NCBI GenBank assembly: GCA_964561455.1
Contig: CAZLPS010000022.1
Location: 1-54,290 of the forward strand
Source of the DNA: JABDGR01 sp964561455
GTDB lineage: Bacteria; Verrucomicrobiota; Verrucomicrobiia; Opitutales; JABDGR01
DNA: 54,290 nt
Direction: 5' to 3'
The notes below the pieces were generated by a model. That model was not told the DNA's origin. It saw nothing but the letters and a program-made list of their open reading frames with translations, and did not search any database. A program made the translations under genes and the position numbers. Numbering within the stretch: position 1 is the stretch's first letter; each line of letters begins with the position of its first letter. Positions 16,353 to 23,099 of this stretch are shown here, one piece after another.

Positions 16353-16817
16353 TCATTTCAATTTCTTCTTAATCGCCGCGGGCAGGGGCGCGGGGCGGAT
16401 TTTGCCTTTGACGCGGGAGACGTGGACGGTCGTGATTTCGCCGGTGGCAGAGAGGTGCGGGCCGCCGCGGCCGTTGAGGCGCCAGATTTCGAAGCGGTAG
16501 CATACGCTGCTCGTGCCGACTTTGCGGACCCAGAGGCGCGTCTCGACCTTGTCGCCATAGCGCAGGGGCGCGAGGAACGCTGCATTGACGGCGGCGCGGG
16601 GCCAGCCGGAATTTTGCACGGCGTCGGTGGCGAGCACGGCGACGTCGCGCGAGTGGAGGAAGGCAAGCTCAGCGGCCTCCATCCAGCGGAAGAGGTTGGT
16701 GAAATGCACGAGGCCGGCGGCGTCGGTCTCATGGAACTCGACGGCGCGCTGCTGGGTGAAATGGGGCGATGGGAGAGTTTTTACCACGGATGGCACGGAT
16801 AACACGGATGGATGCAC
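16353..16817 (-). CDS. Acyl-CoA thioesterase, 4HBT hotdog fold (YbgC-like)
   Basis: A hotdog-fold thioesterase with the signature EFHETDAAGLVHFTNLFRWM (Asp in D-A-A-G-L-V-H-F, the 4HBT active site), then AAFLAPLRYGDKVE and ATGEITTVHVSR. It cleaves acyl-CoA thioesters. The only in-frame ATG (16817) and the first 14 or so codons lie in a CACGGAT repeat read backwards (HPSVLSVPSVVKT), which is not native thioesterase sequence. Homologues begin just before FTQQRAVEFHETD. Either translation starts at a non-ATG codon or the repeat has provided a new start. GTG at 16787 is another option, also inside the repeat. Confidence 0.8.
   Translation of the reverse strand: MHPSVLSVPSVVKTLPSPHFTQQRAVEFHETDAAGLVHFTNLFRWMEAAELAFLHSRDVAVLATDAVQNSGWPRAAVNAAFLAPLRYGDKVETRLWVRKVGTSSVCYRFEIWRLNGRGGPHLSATGEITTVHVSRVKGKIRPAPLPAAIKKKLK
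16778..16812 (+). repeat. CACGGAT repeat, left end of a nested GxxExxY remnant
   Basis: TTTTTACCACGGATGGCACG followed by GATAACACGGATGGA. It is the same word as the left terminal repeat of the adjacent cassette (16891-16920), 113 bases further left. It overlaps the 5' end of the thioesterase gene. Confidence 0.8.
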
Positions 16818-16827
16818 ACTACCGCAC

Positions 16828-16880
16828 GAATCGACGACTTTGCAATCTTGCGAATTTAAAGTTTATTCAAAGGCCGACGG
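16828..16880 (-). pseudogene. 3' remnant of a third GxxExxY gene
   Basis: Bases 16828-16880 align with the C-terminal coding end of the GxxExxY gene at 22650 onward (shared pieces GCAATC, GCGAATTT, AAGTTTA and AGGCCGACG). It is cut off after about 50 bases by the next CACGGAT repeat at 16890. This suggests that one cassette inserted into, or recombined with, an older one. Confidence 0.55.
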
Positions 16881-16890
16881 GCGGCAGGAT

Positions 16891-17369
16891 TTTTACCACG
16901 GATGGCACGGATAACACGGACGGAGGCATTTTACCGAACGAGGCGCTTCCATTGAAGGCGGGCAAATTTGAAATTTAGCCATAAACCAACCCGCAATTCG
17001 GTGATCGCGAGATAACCGATTACCTGGGCTTCGTGGGCCGAGGTGAATGATTCTGCGATTTTGGTTTCGACGAGCACTTCCTCATTTACAATCAAGTCGG
17101 GAATCAGCAGACCAATCTCCTTTTCGCGGTAGATCACGGGGAAGCTCTGCTGTTGGGCTACTCCGATATTCATTGATTAGAGCTCCAAGACCAAGGCGCG
17201 TTCGTAGATTTTCTCATCCAGACCCGGACCGAGTTCATTGAGCACAACCATTGCCGCGCCAATAATCTTCTCGGTGGTTTCTTTGTGAATTAAGGAATGT
17301 TTCGATTCCGTGGCTAGTACATGATTTGGGTGTTCAGAATCCGTGTTATCCGTGTAATCCGTGGTAAAA
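16891..17369 (-). mobile_element. GxxExxY cassette 1 with terminal inverted repeats
   Basis: A 479-base unit. The left repeat at 16891-16920 and the right repeat at 17340-17369 are inverted copies of a 30-base CACGGAT word with two mismatches. The GxxExxY gene fills the interior, 10 bases from the left repeat and 28 bases from the right one, exactly the layout of cassette 2 (22608-23088). No transposase is encoded, so if mobile it would be non-autonomous. No target duplication is obvious. Confidence 0.7.
16931..17311 (-). pseudogene. GxxExxY protein gene, start lost and nonsense codon
   Basis: A full-length relic (127 codons) of the GxxExxY family, a small PD-(D/E)XK-like fold protein of unknown function. 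The signature is GLDEKIY at codons 30-36, followed by REKEIGLLIPDLIVNEEVLV and VETKIAE. The start position carries ACG (17311-17309) where the second copy has ATG. Codon 45 is TAA (17179-17177) where the second copy has CAG or CAA (LELQSMN). The downstream 80 codons remain open from ATG 17173 and are well conserved, so decay is recent or the truncated protein is still used. Confidence 0.8.
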
Positions 17370-17380
17370 GAACGTTTTCC

Positions 17381-18295
17381 TTATGCCCGTTTCTTTTTGC
17401 CGCGGTCTTCCTGGCGGGCGCTTTCGCGGAGGATGGTCAGGAAGGCGGGTAGGAGGGTTGAGGTGTTGTTGCGCCGGGAGATGGCGTGGAGTTCGAACAT
17501 GGGCACGTCGGGCGGCAGGGCGCGCAGCTCGATGCCCATGGCTTCGAAGATTCGACCGGTTTCCGGGGTGAAGGCCACGCCGACGCCAGCGGCGACCAAG
17601 CCGATGATACCCATGGCGTTATCCGCTTCTTGGGCGATTTTGGGCGTGAAGCCCGCCTTGCGGCATAAATCCAGCAGGTGGGAGCGAAACACCGACATGC
17701 TCTGGCGCGGGAAGATGAAAGGTTCCTCCGCCAAATCCGCCAGTTTCAGATTTTTCTTTTTCGCCATCGGATGGTCCCGGGGGAAGGAGATGCAGGTGGG
17801 CACCCGGCGGATGCACTCGGACGTGAAATCCGTTTCCGACTGCATCGAGCCGAATACGACGTAGCCGAGGTCAATCTGTTGGTCGAGCAAAGCCTGGAGT
17901 TGGGCGGCGAAAGAAAGCTCGCGCATGGCCAGATCCACCAGGGGGAAGCGCTGGCGGAAGACCCGGACGGCGCGCGAGAACACGGGGTCGAAGACGGCGG
18001 CGGAATAGGCGAGGGACAGGCGGCCGGCTTCGCCCCGGCTGGCGGCGTTGGTGAGGCGGACGGCGCGCTCGCTCTGCTTGAGAATCTGACGGGCTTCGTC
18101 CAGGAGAAACCGGCCGGCATCGGTCAACTGCATGCCGCGCTTGCCGCGGAGGAATAGCTTCGCGCCGATTTCGTCCTCGAGGTCATGAATTTGCCGGCTC
18201 AAGGGCGGCTGGGAAACGTGCAGGCGCTCGGCGGCGCGGCGGACGTTCAATTCCTCGGCGACGGCGACAAAATAACGCAGGTGGCGCAGCTCCAT
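17381..18295 (-). CDS. LysR-family transcriptional regulator
   Basis: A 304-residue LysR protein. The N-terminal winged helix (MELRHLRYFVAVAEELNVRR, then AAERLHVSQPPLSRQIHDLE) and the effector-binding domain after residue 90 are intact; the sequence resembles the BenM/CatM-like group. It is divergent from the EmrAB-TolC-like efflux operon starting at 18424, the classic layout for a local activator or repressor responding to an efflux substrate. The gene begins four bases from a palindrome (18299-18319) suitable as its operator, so autoregulation is likely. The C-terminus is basic (RGKKKRA). Confidence 0.9.
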   Translation of the reverse strand: MELRHLRYFVAVAEELNVRRAAERLHVSQPPLSRQIHDLEDEIGAKLFLRGKRGMQLTDAGRFLLDEARQILKQSERAVRLTNAASRGEAGRLSLAYSAAVFDPVFSRAVRVFRQRFPLVDLAMRELSFAAQLQALLDQQIDLGYVVFGSMQSETDFTSECIRRVPTCISFPRDHPMAKKKNLKLADLAEEPFIFPRQSMSVFRSHLLDLCRKAGFTPKIAQEADNAMGIIGLVAAGVGVAFTPETGRIFEAMGIELRALPPDVPMFELHAISRRNNTSTLLPAFLTILRESARQEDRGKKKRA

Positions 18296-18298
18296 GAT

Positions 18299-18336
18299 AT
18301 GATACCTTTAAGGCATCATAGCATAACCATCATGAT
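18299..18336. promoter_or_regulatory. Putative LysR operator between divergent genes
   Basis: ATGATACCTTTAAGGCATCA plus T (18299-18319) is an imperfect palindrome (ATGATxCCTTTAAGGxATCAT) lying immediately upstream of the LysR start. ATCATGAT, a second short palindrome sharing the ATCAT half, lies at 18329-18336. LysR proteins bind T-N11-A dyads in such divergent regions. A TATACT at 18362-18367 could be the -10 box of the efflux operon, but its -35 is weak. Confidence 0.55.
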
Positions 18337-18423
18337 ATTATCCAGCCGTTATTTTTCGGAGTATACTGGGGTAAATAAAAAAAAGTTTCCACCGCCAGTA
18401 TCCATCACTTTACCAAACCCGCC

Positions 18424-19587
18424 ATGACCGCCACCGAAACCAGTCCCAATATCCCCGCCAACGGGCGGGCCAATCTCACCGCGCTGATTAACAGCAGCCC
18501 GACGGCGGCCCGAACCGCCAACAGCCTCCCGGAGGTCAACCTGGCGCCGCCGCCCCCGGCGCCCCCCGCACCGCGCAAGTGGGGTCGCAGTGTTTTTCTG
18601 GGTTCCGGCCTAATCATCGCCAGCGCCGCCGCGGGGTCTTATTATCATGTGGCCATCGCACCCTATGAAACCACGGACGATGCCTTCATTGACGGGCACG
18701 TCATTTCGATTGCGCCGCAGGTATCGGGGCAGGTCGTCGCGTTGTCTGTGAACGACAACGAAGCGGTCAAGCAAGGCGTGGTTTTGTACGAGATTGATCC
18801 GCGCGACTATGAAGTGAAAATGGCCCAAGCGCGGGCCGAACGGGCCGCCGCGCAAAGCCGTCTGGACCAGGCGAAGGCCCAATTTGCCGTGGATTCTGCC
18901 AAGGCTGGTCAGGAACTGGCCAGCGTAACGGCCGCCCAGGCCGACGCCATTCGTGCCCAAAGCGACTTGCAACGTTATCAAGCGGTCGAGAGCCGGGCGG
19001 TGGCCCGCACGCAAATTGACCTGGTGCAGGACCAGGCGAGCTCGGCGGCGGCGGAAGTAGACGTCGCCAAAAACCGTGCGGCGGCGGCGGCGGCGCAGGT
19101 GGATTTGGCCCAGGCTGACATCAAGACGGCGGAGGCGAATGTGGCCCTGGCCGATGCGCATATCCGCCAGGCAGCGCTGGATTTATCCTACACCAAAGTT
19201 TCCGCGCCGGAGGACGGCATTGTCACGCATCGCTCGGTGGAAACGGGTAATTATGTGCAGCCCGGCCAGCCGACGCTGGCGATTGTGTCGCAGCAAATTT
19301 GGGTGACCGCCAATTTCAAAGAAACCCAATTGGCCCACATGCACCCGGGCCAGCCCGTGGAGATCAGCGTGGACGCCTATCCTGGCCGGACCTTCCACGG
19401 CCATGTGGACAGCATTCAAGCGGGCTCGGGCGCGCAATTCAGCCTGCTGCCCCCGGAAAACGCCACGGGCAATTATGTGAAGGTCGTGCAGCGCGTGCCG
19501 GTGAAAATCGTATTTGATGACGCGATGGACCCGGCTCATCCGCTCGGCCCCGGTATGTCGGCGGTGCCGTCGGTGAAGGTCAAGTAA
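18424..19587 (+). CDS. HlyD/EmrA-type membrane fusion protein
   Basis: A 387-residue periplasmic adaptor of an MFS-driven tripartite efflux pump. It has an N-terminal cytoplasmic tail, one transmembrane anchor (about residues 60-75, LGSGLIIASAAAGSYY), the first lipoyl half (TTDDAFIDGHVISIAPQVSG), a long Ala/Gln-rich coiled coil (about 135-250), and the second half (SYTKVSAPEDGIVTHRSVE). It bridges the inner-membrane pump EmrB to the outer-membrane channel encoded two genes down. There are 40 bases between its stop and the EmrB start. Start ATG 18424 is the first in frame after the LysR intergenic region. Confidence 0.92.
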   Translation: MTATETSPNIPANGRANLTALINSSPTAARTANSLPEVNLAPPPPAPPAPRKWGRSVFLGSGLIIASAAAGSYYHVAIAPYETTDDAFIDGHVISIAPQVSGQVVALSVNDNEAVKQGVVLYEIDPRDYEVKMAQARAERAAAQSRLDQAKAQFAVDSAKAGQELASVTAAQADAIRAQSDLQRYQAVESRAVARTQIDLVQDQASSAAAEVDVAKNRAAAAAAQVDLAQADIKTAEANVALADAHIRQAALDLSYTKVSAPEDGIVTHRSVETGNYVQPGQPTLAIVSQQIWVTANFKETQLAHMHPGQPVEISVDAYPGRTFHGHVDSIQAGSGAQFSLLPPENATGNYVKVVQRVPVKIVFDDAMDPAHPLGPGMSAVPSVKVK

Positions 19588-19627
19588 GTTAGTAAGCAAG
19601 TAATCCAAACCTCGCTGTTTTGCCGTC

Positions 19628-21169
19628 ATGAGCGCCACCCAACCAAAGCCTGTCGTCAATCCATGGCTGATCGCCGTGTCGGTGATGTTGGCGACGTTCA
19701 TGGAGACGCTGGACACGTCGATTGCGAACGTTTCCCTGCCGCACATTGCGGGGAATCTCTCCGCGAGCACGGATGAAGCGACATGGGTGATTACGAGTTA
19801 CTTGTTGTCGAATGCGGTAGTGTTGCCAGCGAGCGGCTGGCTGTCGCGGTATTTTGGGCGCAAGCGGCTGCTGATGACCTGTGTGGGCATTTTCACGCTT
19901 TCCTCGCTGATGTGCGGCATGGCGCCCACGCTGGGCTGGTTGATTTTTGCCCGCGTATTGCAGGGCTTTGGCGGCGGGGCGCTGCAACCGCTGGCGCAGG
20001 CGATCATGCTGGAGAGTTTTCCCCCGGCCAAGCGCGGCGCGGCGATGGCAGCTTATGCGATGGGGGTGGTGGTGGCGCCGATCATGGGGCCCTTGGTGGG
20101 TGGGTGGATCACGGACAACTACGCCTGGCGGTGGATTTTCTATATCAATATTCCGGTTGGTCTGATTGCCATCGTATTGATGCGGAAATTCGTGCACGAT
20201 CCAGAATACATTAAGAACGGCAAACCGGGCCGGGTGGACGCTTTCGGGTTTGGGCTGATGGCGATAGGGCTGGCGACGCTCCAGCTGATCTTGGATAAGG
20301 GCCAGGAAGACGATTGGTTTGGCACACCTTGGATCCGCTGGGCAGCGTTGATTTCCGCCTCGTCCCTGGTGGTCTTCATCTTTTGGGAAATGCAGGCGAA
20401 AAACCCCATCGTCAACCTGCGGGTTTTTGCCAATCGGAATTTTGCGGTGGGCACGTTTCTGGTGGTCCTGGTGGGCATGGTGGTTTATGTCCCGGCGACA
20501 TTGTTGCCACAGTTCCTGCAAGAGTTGATGGGCTACACGGCGCTGGATAGCGGCACGGCCCAAAGCTCGCGCGGATTGGGGATGATGCTGCTCATCTTCC
20601 CGGTGGGTTATCTGACGAGCCGGGTGGACAGCCGCCGGCTGATCAGCCTGGGCTTTCTGATTGTGGCCTTTTCCATTTATTGGTTGAGCCGACTGAATCT
20701 GGACATGGCGATCAGCAATATTCAATTCCCGCTCTTTCTTCAGGGTTTGGGCATGGCGCTGGTGTTTGTGCCGCTGACCACCACGGCCATGGGCATGTTG
20801 AGCAATGAGCAAATGGGGAATGCGACGGGAATTTTTAATCTGCTGCGCAACTTGGGTGGCAGCGTGGGCATTTCGCTCGCCACCACCTTTGTGGCCCGGC
20901 ACGCCCAGATGCACCAGACCGTGCTGGCGGCGCACGTCACACCGTACAGTGCCGCCTTTCATGCCCGCCAGCAGGCGATCAGCGCGCTGCCGGGTCTGCA
21001 TAATTCCACTGCGGCGGTCGCGGGTATTTACCACCTGGTGGTACAGCAGGCGACCACCATGGCGTATGTGGATACTTTCCGCTGGCTGGCGCTCCTGTGC
21101 GTGGTCTGCATTCCGGTGATAATTCTTTTCAAAAAAGTTCACAGCCGCGGGCCGGTCGTGGCCCACTAA
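19628..21169 (+). CDS. DHA2-family MFS multidrug transporter (EmrB/QacA)
   Basis: A 513-residue proton-driven exporter with 14 predicted transmembrane helices. Family motifs: LDTSIANVSLPHIAGNL (motif D1 in helix 1), WLSRYFGRKRLL (motif A) and GVVVAPIMGPLVGGWI (motif C of antiporters). It acts with the upstream fusion protein and the downstream outer-membrane factor to expel hydrophobic drugs, solvents or phenolics; the substrate cannot be deduced. The stop is followed after 11 bases by the next start. Confidence 0.93.
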   Translation: MSATQPKPVVNPWLIAVSVMLATFMETLDTSIANVSLPHIAGNLSASTDEATWVITSYLLSNAVVLPASGWLSRYFGRKRLLMTCVGIFTLSSLMCGMAPTLGWLIFARVLQGFGGGALQPLAQAIMLESFPPAKRGAAMAAYAMGVVVAPIMGPLVGGWITDNYAWRWIFYINIPVGLIAIVLMRKFVHDPEYIKNGKPGRVDAFGFGLMAIGLATLQLILDKGQEDDWFGTPWIRWAALISASSLVVFIFWEMQAKNPIVNLRVFANRNFAVGTFLVVLVGMVVYVPATLLPQFLQELMGYTALDSGTAQSSRGLGMMLLIFPVGYLTSRVDSRRLISLGFLIVAFSIYWLSRLNLDMAISNIQFPLFLQGLGMALVFVPLTTTAMGMLSNEQMGNATGIFNLLRNLGGSVGISLATTFVARHAQMHQTVLAAHVTPYSAAFHARQQAISALPGLHNSTAAVAGIYHLVVQQATTMAYVDTFRWLALLCVVCIPVIILFKKVHSRGPVVAH

Positions 21170-21176
21170 AGGAGGT
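21170..21176 (+). promoter_or_regulatory. Strong Shine-Dalgarno before the efflux outer-membrane gene
   Basis: AGGAGG, directly after the EmrB stop codon and about 6 bases before ATG 21181, is one of the few textbook ribosome-binding sites in the window. It fixes the start of the outer-membrane factor at MKTKISTL rather than the upstream open frame. Confidence 0.8.
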
Positions 21177-21180
21177 TCCC

Positions 21181-22602
21181 ATGAAAACCAAAATCTCAAC
21201 TCTGCCCCTTTCTCTGGTCCTGCTCGCCGGCGGTTGCACCGTCGGCCCGGACTACCACGCGCCGGCGTTGAACGCTCCCACGCAGTGGAGCGAGCCGTTG
21301 GCCGGCGGCGAGAATGCCCGCGAGGTTTCCATCGCGACCTGGTGGAAAAACTTCAACGATCCGGAACTGAATTCGCTGGTCGAGCGGGCCGTGGCGGCCA
21401 ATCTTGATTTGCAAATTGCCGCCGCCCGTGTGCGGGAAACGCGCGCCCAAGCCGGCGAAGCGGAGGCAAACTTGGGGCCAACGGTTGATGGCACCGCCGG
21501 GGCGCAACGCCAGGGGGCGAGCCGGAATCAGCCAGTACTCGGTTCTCTGCCCATCCCTTCGAGTGTGCCGTTCGTCAACAATGTTTACCAAGCCGGCTTC
21601 GACGCCTCGTGGGAACTGGACGTGTTCGGGGGCAATCGCCGGGCCGTGGAAGGCGCGCAGGCGAACGTCGCCGCCGCGGAGTTCAACCGTCGCGATGTGC
21701 AGGTGACTCTGGTAGCCGAGGTGGCGCGCAATTATCTCGCGGTGAGGGGATACCAGCAACGGCTGGCGATTGCGCAGCAGAATCTCACGGCGCAGAAGGA
21801 CTCCCTGAGCATCGCCCAAGAGCGGTCGAAAAAGGGCATCAGCAGCGATTTGGACGTGCAGCAAGCCGCCACGGTGCTGGCTCAAACTCAGGCGCAGGTG
21901 CCGACTTTGGAAAACGGACTCCAGGTTTCCATCCACCGGTTGGGCGTTCTTCTGGGAAAACCGCCCGGAGCGTTGTTGGGCGAACTGGCCGCAACGGCGC
22001 CCATCCCGGCCACGCCGCCGGAAGTGCCCGTGGGCCTGCCGTCAACGCTGCTGCTCCGCCGCCCGGATGTCCGCGCTGCGGAAGCCAAACTGGCGGCCGC
22101 GACCGCGAATATCGGCGTGGCGACGGCGGATTTGTTTCCGAAATTTTCACTGACCGGCGCAGTGGGCTTTGAAAGCGTCAGCACCAGCGACTGGTTCACG
22201 CCGGCCAGCAAGTTTTGGTCCTTGGGTCCGACGGTGCAGTGGCGGATTTTCGACGCGGACCGGATTCGCGCCAACATCCGCGTGCAAGACGCGCGGCAGG
22301 AGCAGGCGCTGGCGACCTATGAAAAAGCGGTGCTGACATCCTTTGAGGACGTGGAAAATGCGCTGGTGGCCTACGCCAAAGAGCAGGTGCGCCATCAATC
22401 ACTCGCGCAAGCCGTGAGCACGAGCCAGGATGCGTTGAGCCTCTCCAATCAACTTTACGCCAATGGCTTGACCAGTTTCATCAACGTGCTCGATGCCGAG
22501 CGAACACTCTACCAAACCCAGGACGATCTCGTGCAAAGTGACCAGGCGGTGAGCCAGAACCTGATTGCGACGTACAAAGCGCTGGGCGGAGGATGGGAGT
22601 GA
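21181..22602 (+). CDS. NodT/TolC-family outer-membrane efflux lipoprotein
   Basis: A 473-residue outer-membrane factor. The signal peptide ends in the lipobox LAGGC (Cys19), so the mature protein is lipid-anchored. CTVGPDYHAP is the usual N-terminus of the RND/MFS-associated NodT family. Two OEP repeats follow (for example RAVAANLDLQIAAARVRETR and LRRPDVRAAEAKLAAATANI). It forms the trimeric exit duct of the EmrAB-like pump. It is the last gene of the operon; a GxxExxY cassette begins 5 bases after its stop. Confidence 0.93.
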   Translation: MKTKISTLPLSLVLLAGGCTVGPDYHAPALNAPTQWSEPLAGGENAREVSIATWWKNFNDPELNSLVERAVAANLDLQIAAARVRETRAQAGEAEANLGPTVDGTAGAQRQGASRNQPVLGSLPIPSSVPFVNNVYQAGFDASWELDVFGGNRRAVEGAQANVAAAEFNRRDVQVTLVAEVARNYLAVRGYQQRLAIAQQNLTAQKDSLSIAQERSKKGISSDLDVQQAATVLAQTQAQVPTLENGLQVSIHRLGVLLGKPPGALLGELAATAPIPATPPEVPVGLPSTLLLRRPDVRAAEAKLAAATANIGVATADLFPKFSLTGAVGFESVSTSDWFTPASKFWSLGPTVQWRIFDADRIRANIRVQDARQEQALATYEKAVLTSFEDVENALVAYAKEQVRHQSLAQAVSTSQDALSLSNQLYANGLTSFINVLDAERTLYQTQDDLVQSDQAVSQNLIATYKALGGGWE

Positions 22603-22607
22603 TGTTT

Positions 22608-23088
22608 TTTTACCACGGATGGCACGGATAAGACGGATTTCCGCCCAGACTAACGCACTAGCCGCTTCCACTGCAATCGGGCGAATTTGAAGTTAAGCCA
22701 CAGGCCGACGCGCAGGTTGGTGATGGCAAGGTATCCAAGTATTTGGGCTTCATGCGCGGGCACGAAATGTTCGGCCACCTTGGTTTCGACCAATACTTCA
22801 CCATTAACGATTAGGTCAGGAATTAAGCGGCCAATTTCTTTCTCCCGGTAAACAATGGGAAAGGCTTCTTGCTGCGAGACCTCAACATTCATGGACTGAA
22901 GTTCCAAAACCAAAGCGCGCTCGTAAATTTTTTCATCCAAGCCTGGCCGCAATTAATTTAAAACAACCATTGCAGCACCAACGGTTTTCTCTGTAGTTTC
23001 CTGGTGGATCAGGGAATGTTTCGGTTCCATGACTTGCGATTGGTTTGATTGATTGGAATCCGTCTTATCCGTGCCATCCGTGGTAAAA
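22608..23088 (-). mobile_element. GxxExxY cassette 2 with perfect terminal inverted repeats
   Basis: A 481-base unit bounded by 30-base terminal repeats at 22608-22637 and 23059-23088 that are perfect reverse complements, including the variant AAGACGGA/TCCGTCTT that distinguishes this copy from cassette 1 (AACACGGA). The interior is one GxxExxY gene, 12 bases from the left repeat and 28 from the right. It lies between the stop of the efflux operon and the stop of the ABC exporter. No transposase is present and no clear target duplication is visible. Confidence 0.8.
22650..23030 (-). pseudogene. GxxExxY protein gene with early nonsense codon
   Basis: 127 codons from ATG 23030. It has the GxxExxY motif (GLDEKIY, codons 30-36), then REKEIGRLIPDLIV and VETKVAEHF, the E-x-K-like strand of a nuclease-type fold, and ends ARLQWKRLVR. 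Codon 26 is TAA (22955-22953), where cassette 1 has GAA (VLNELGPG). Apart from this it is intact and very similar to cassette 1; re-initiation at TTG 22952 would give 100 residues. The family's biochemical function is unknown. Confidence 0.8.
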
Positions 23089-23099
23089 AATTCCTATTC

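Noticed and set aside
19589..21199. 536-codon minus-strand ORF opposite the MFS transporter
   Set aside because: Rich in His/Arg/Gln with no domain; the plus strand encodes a clear DHA2 transporter.
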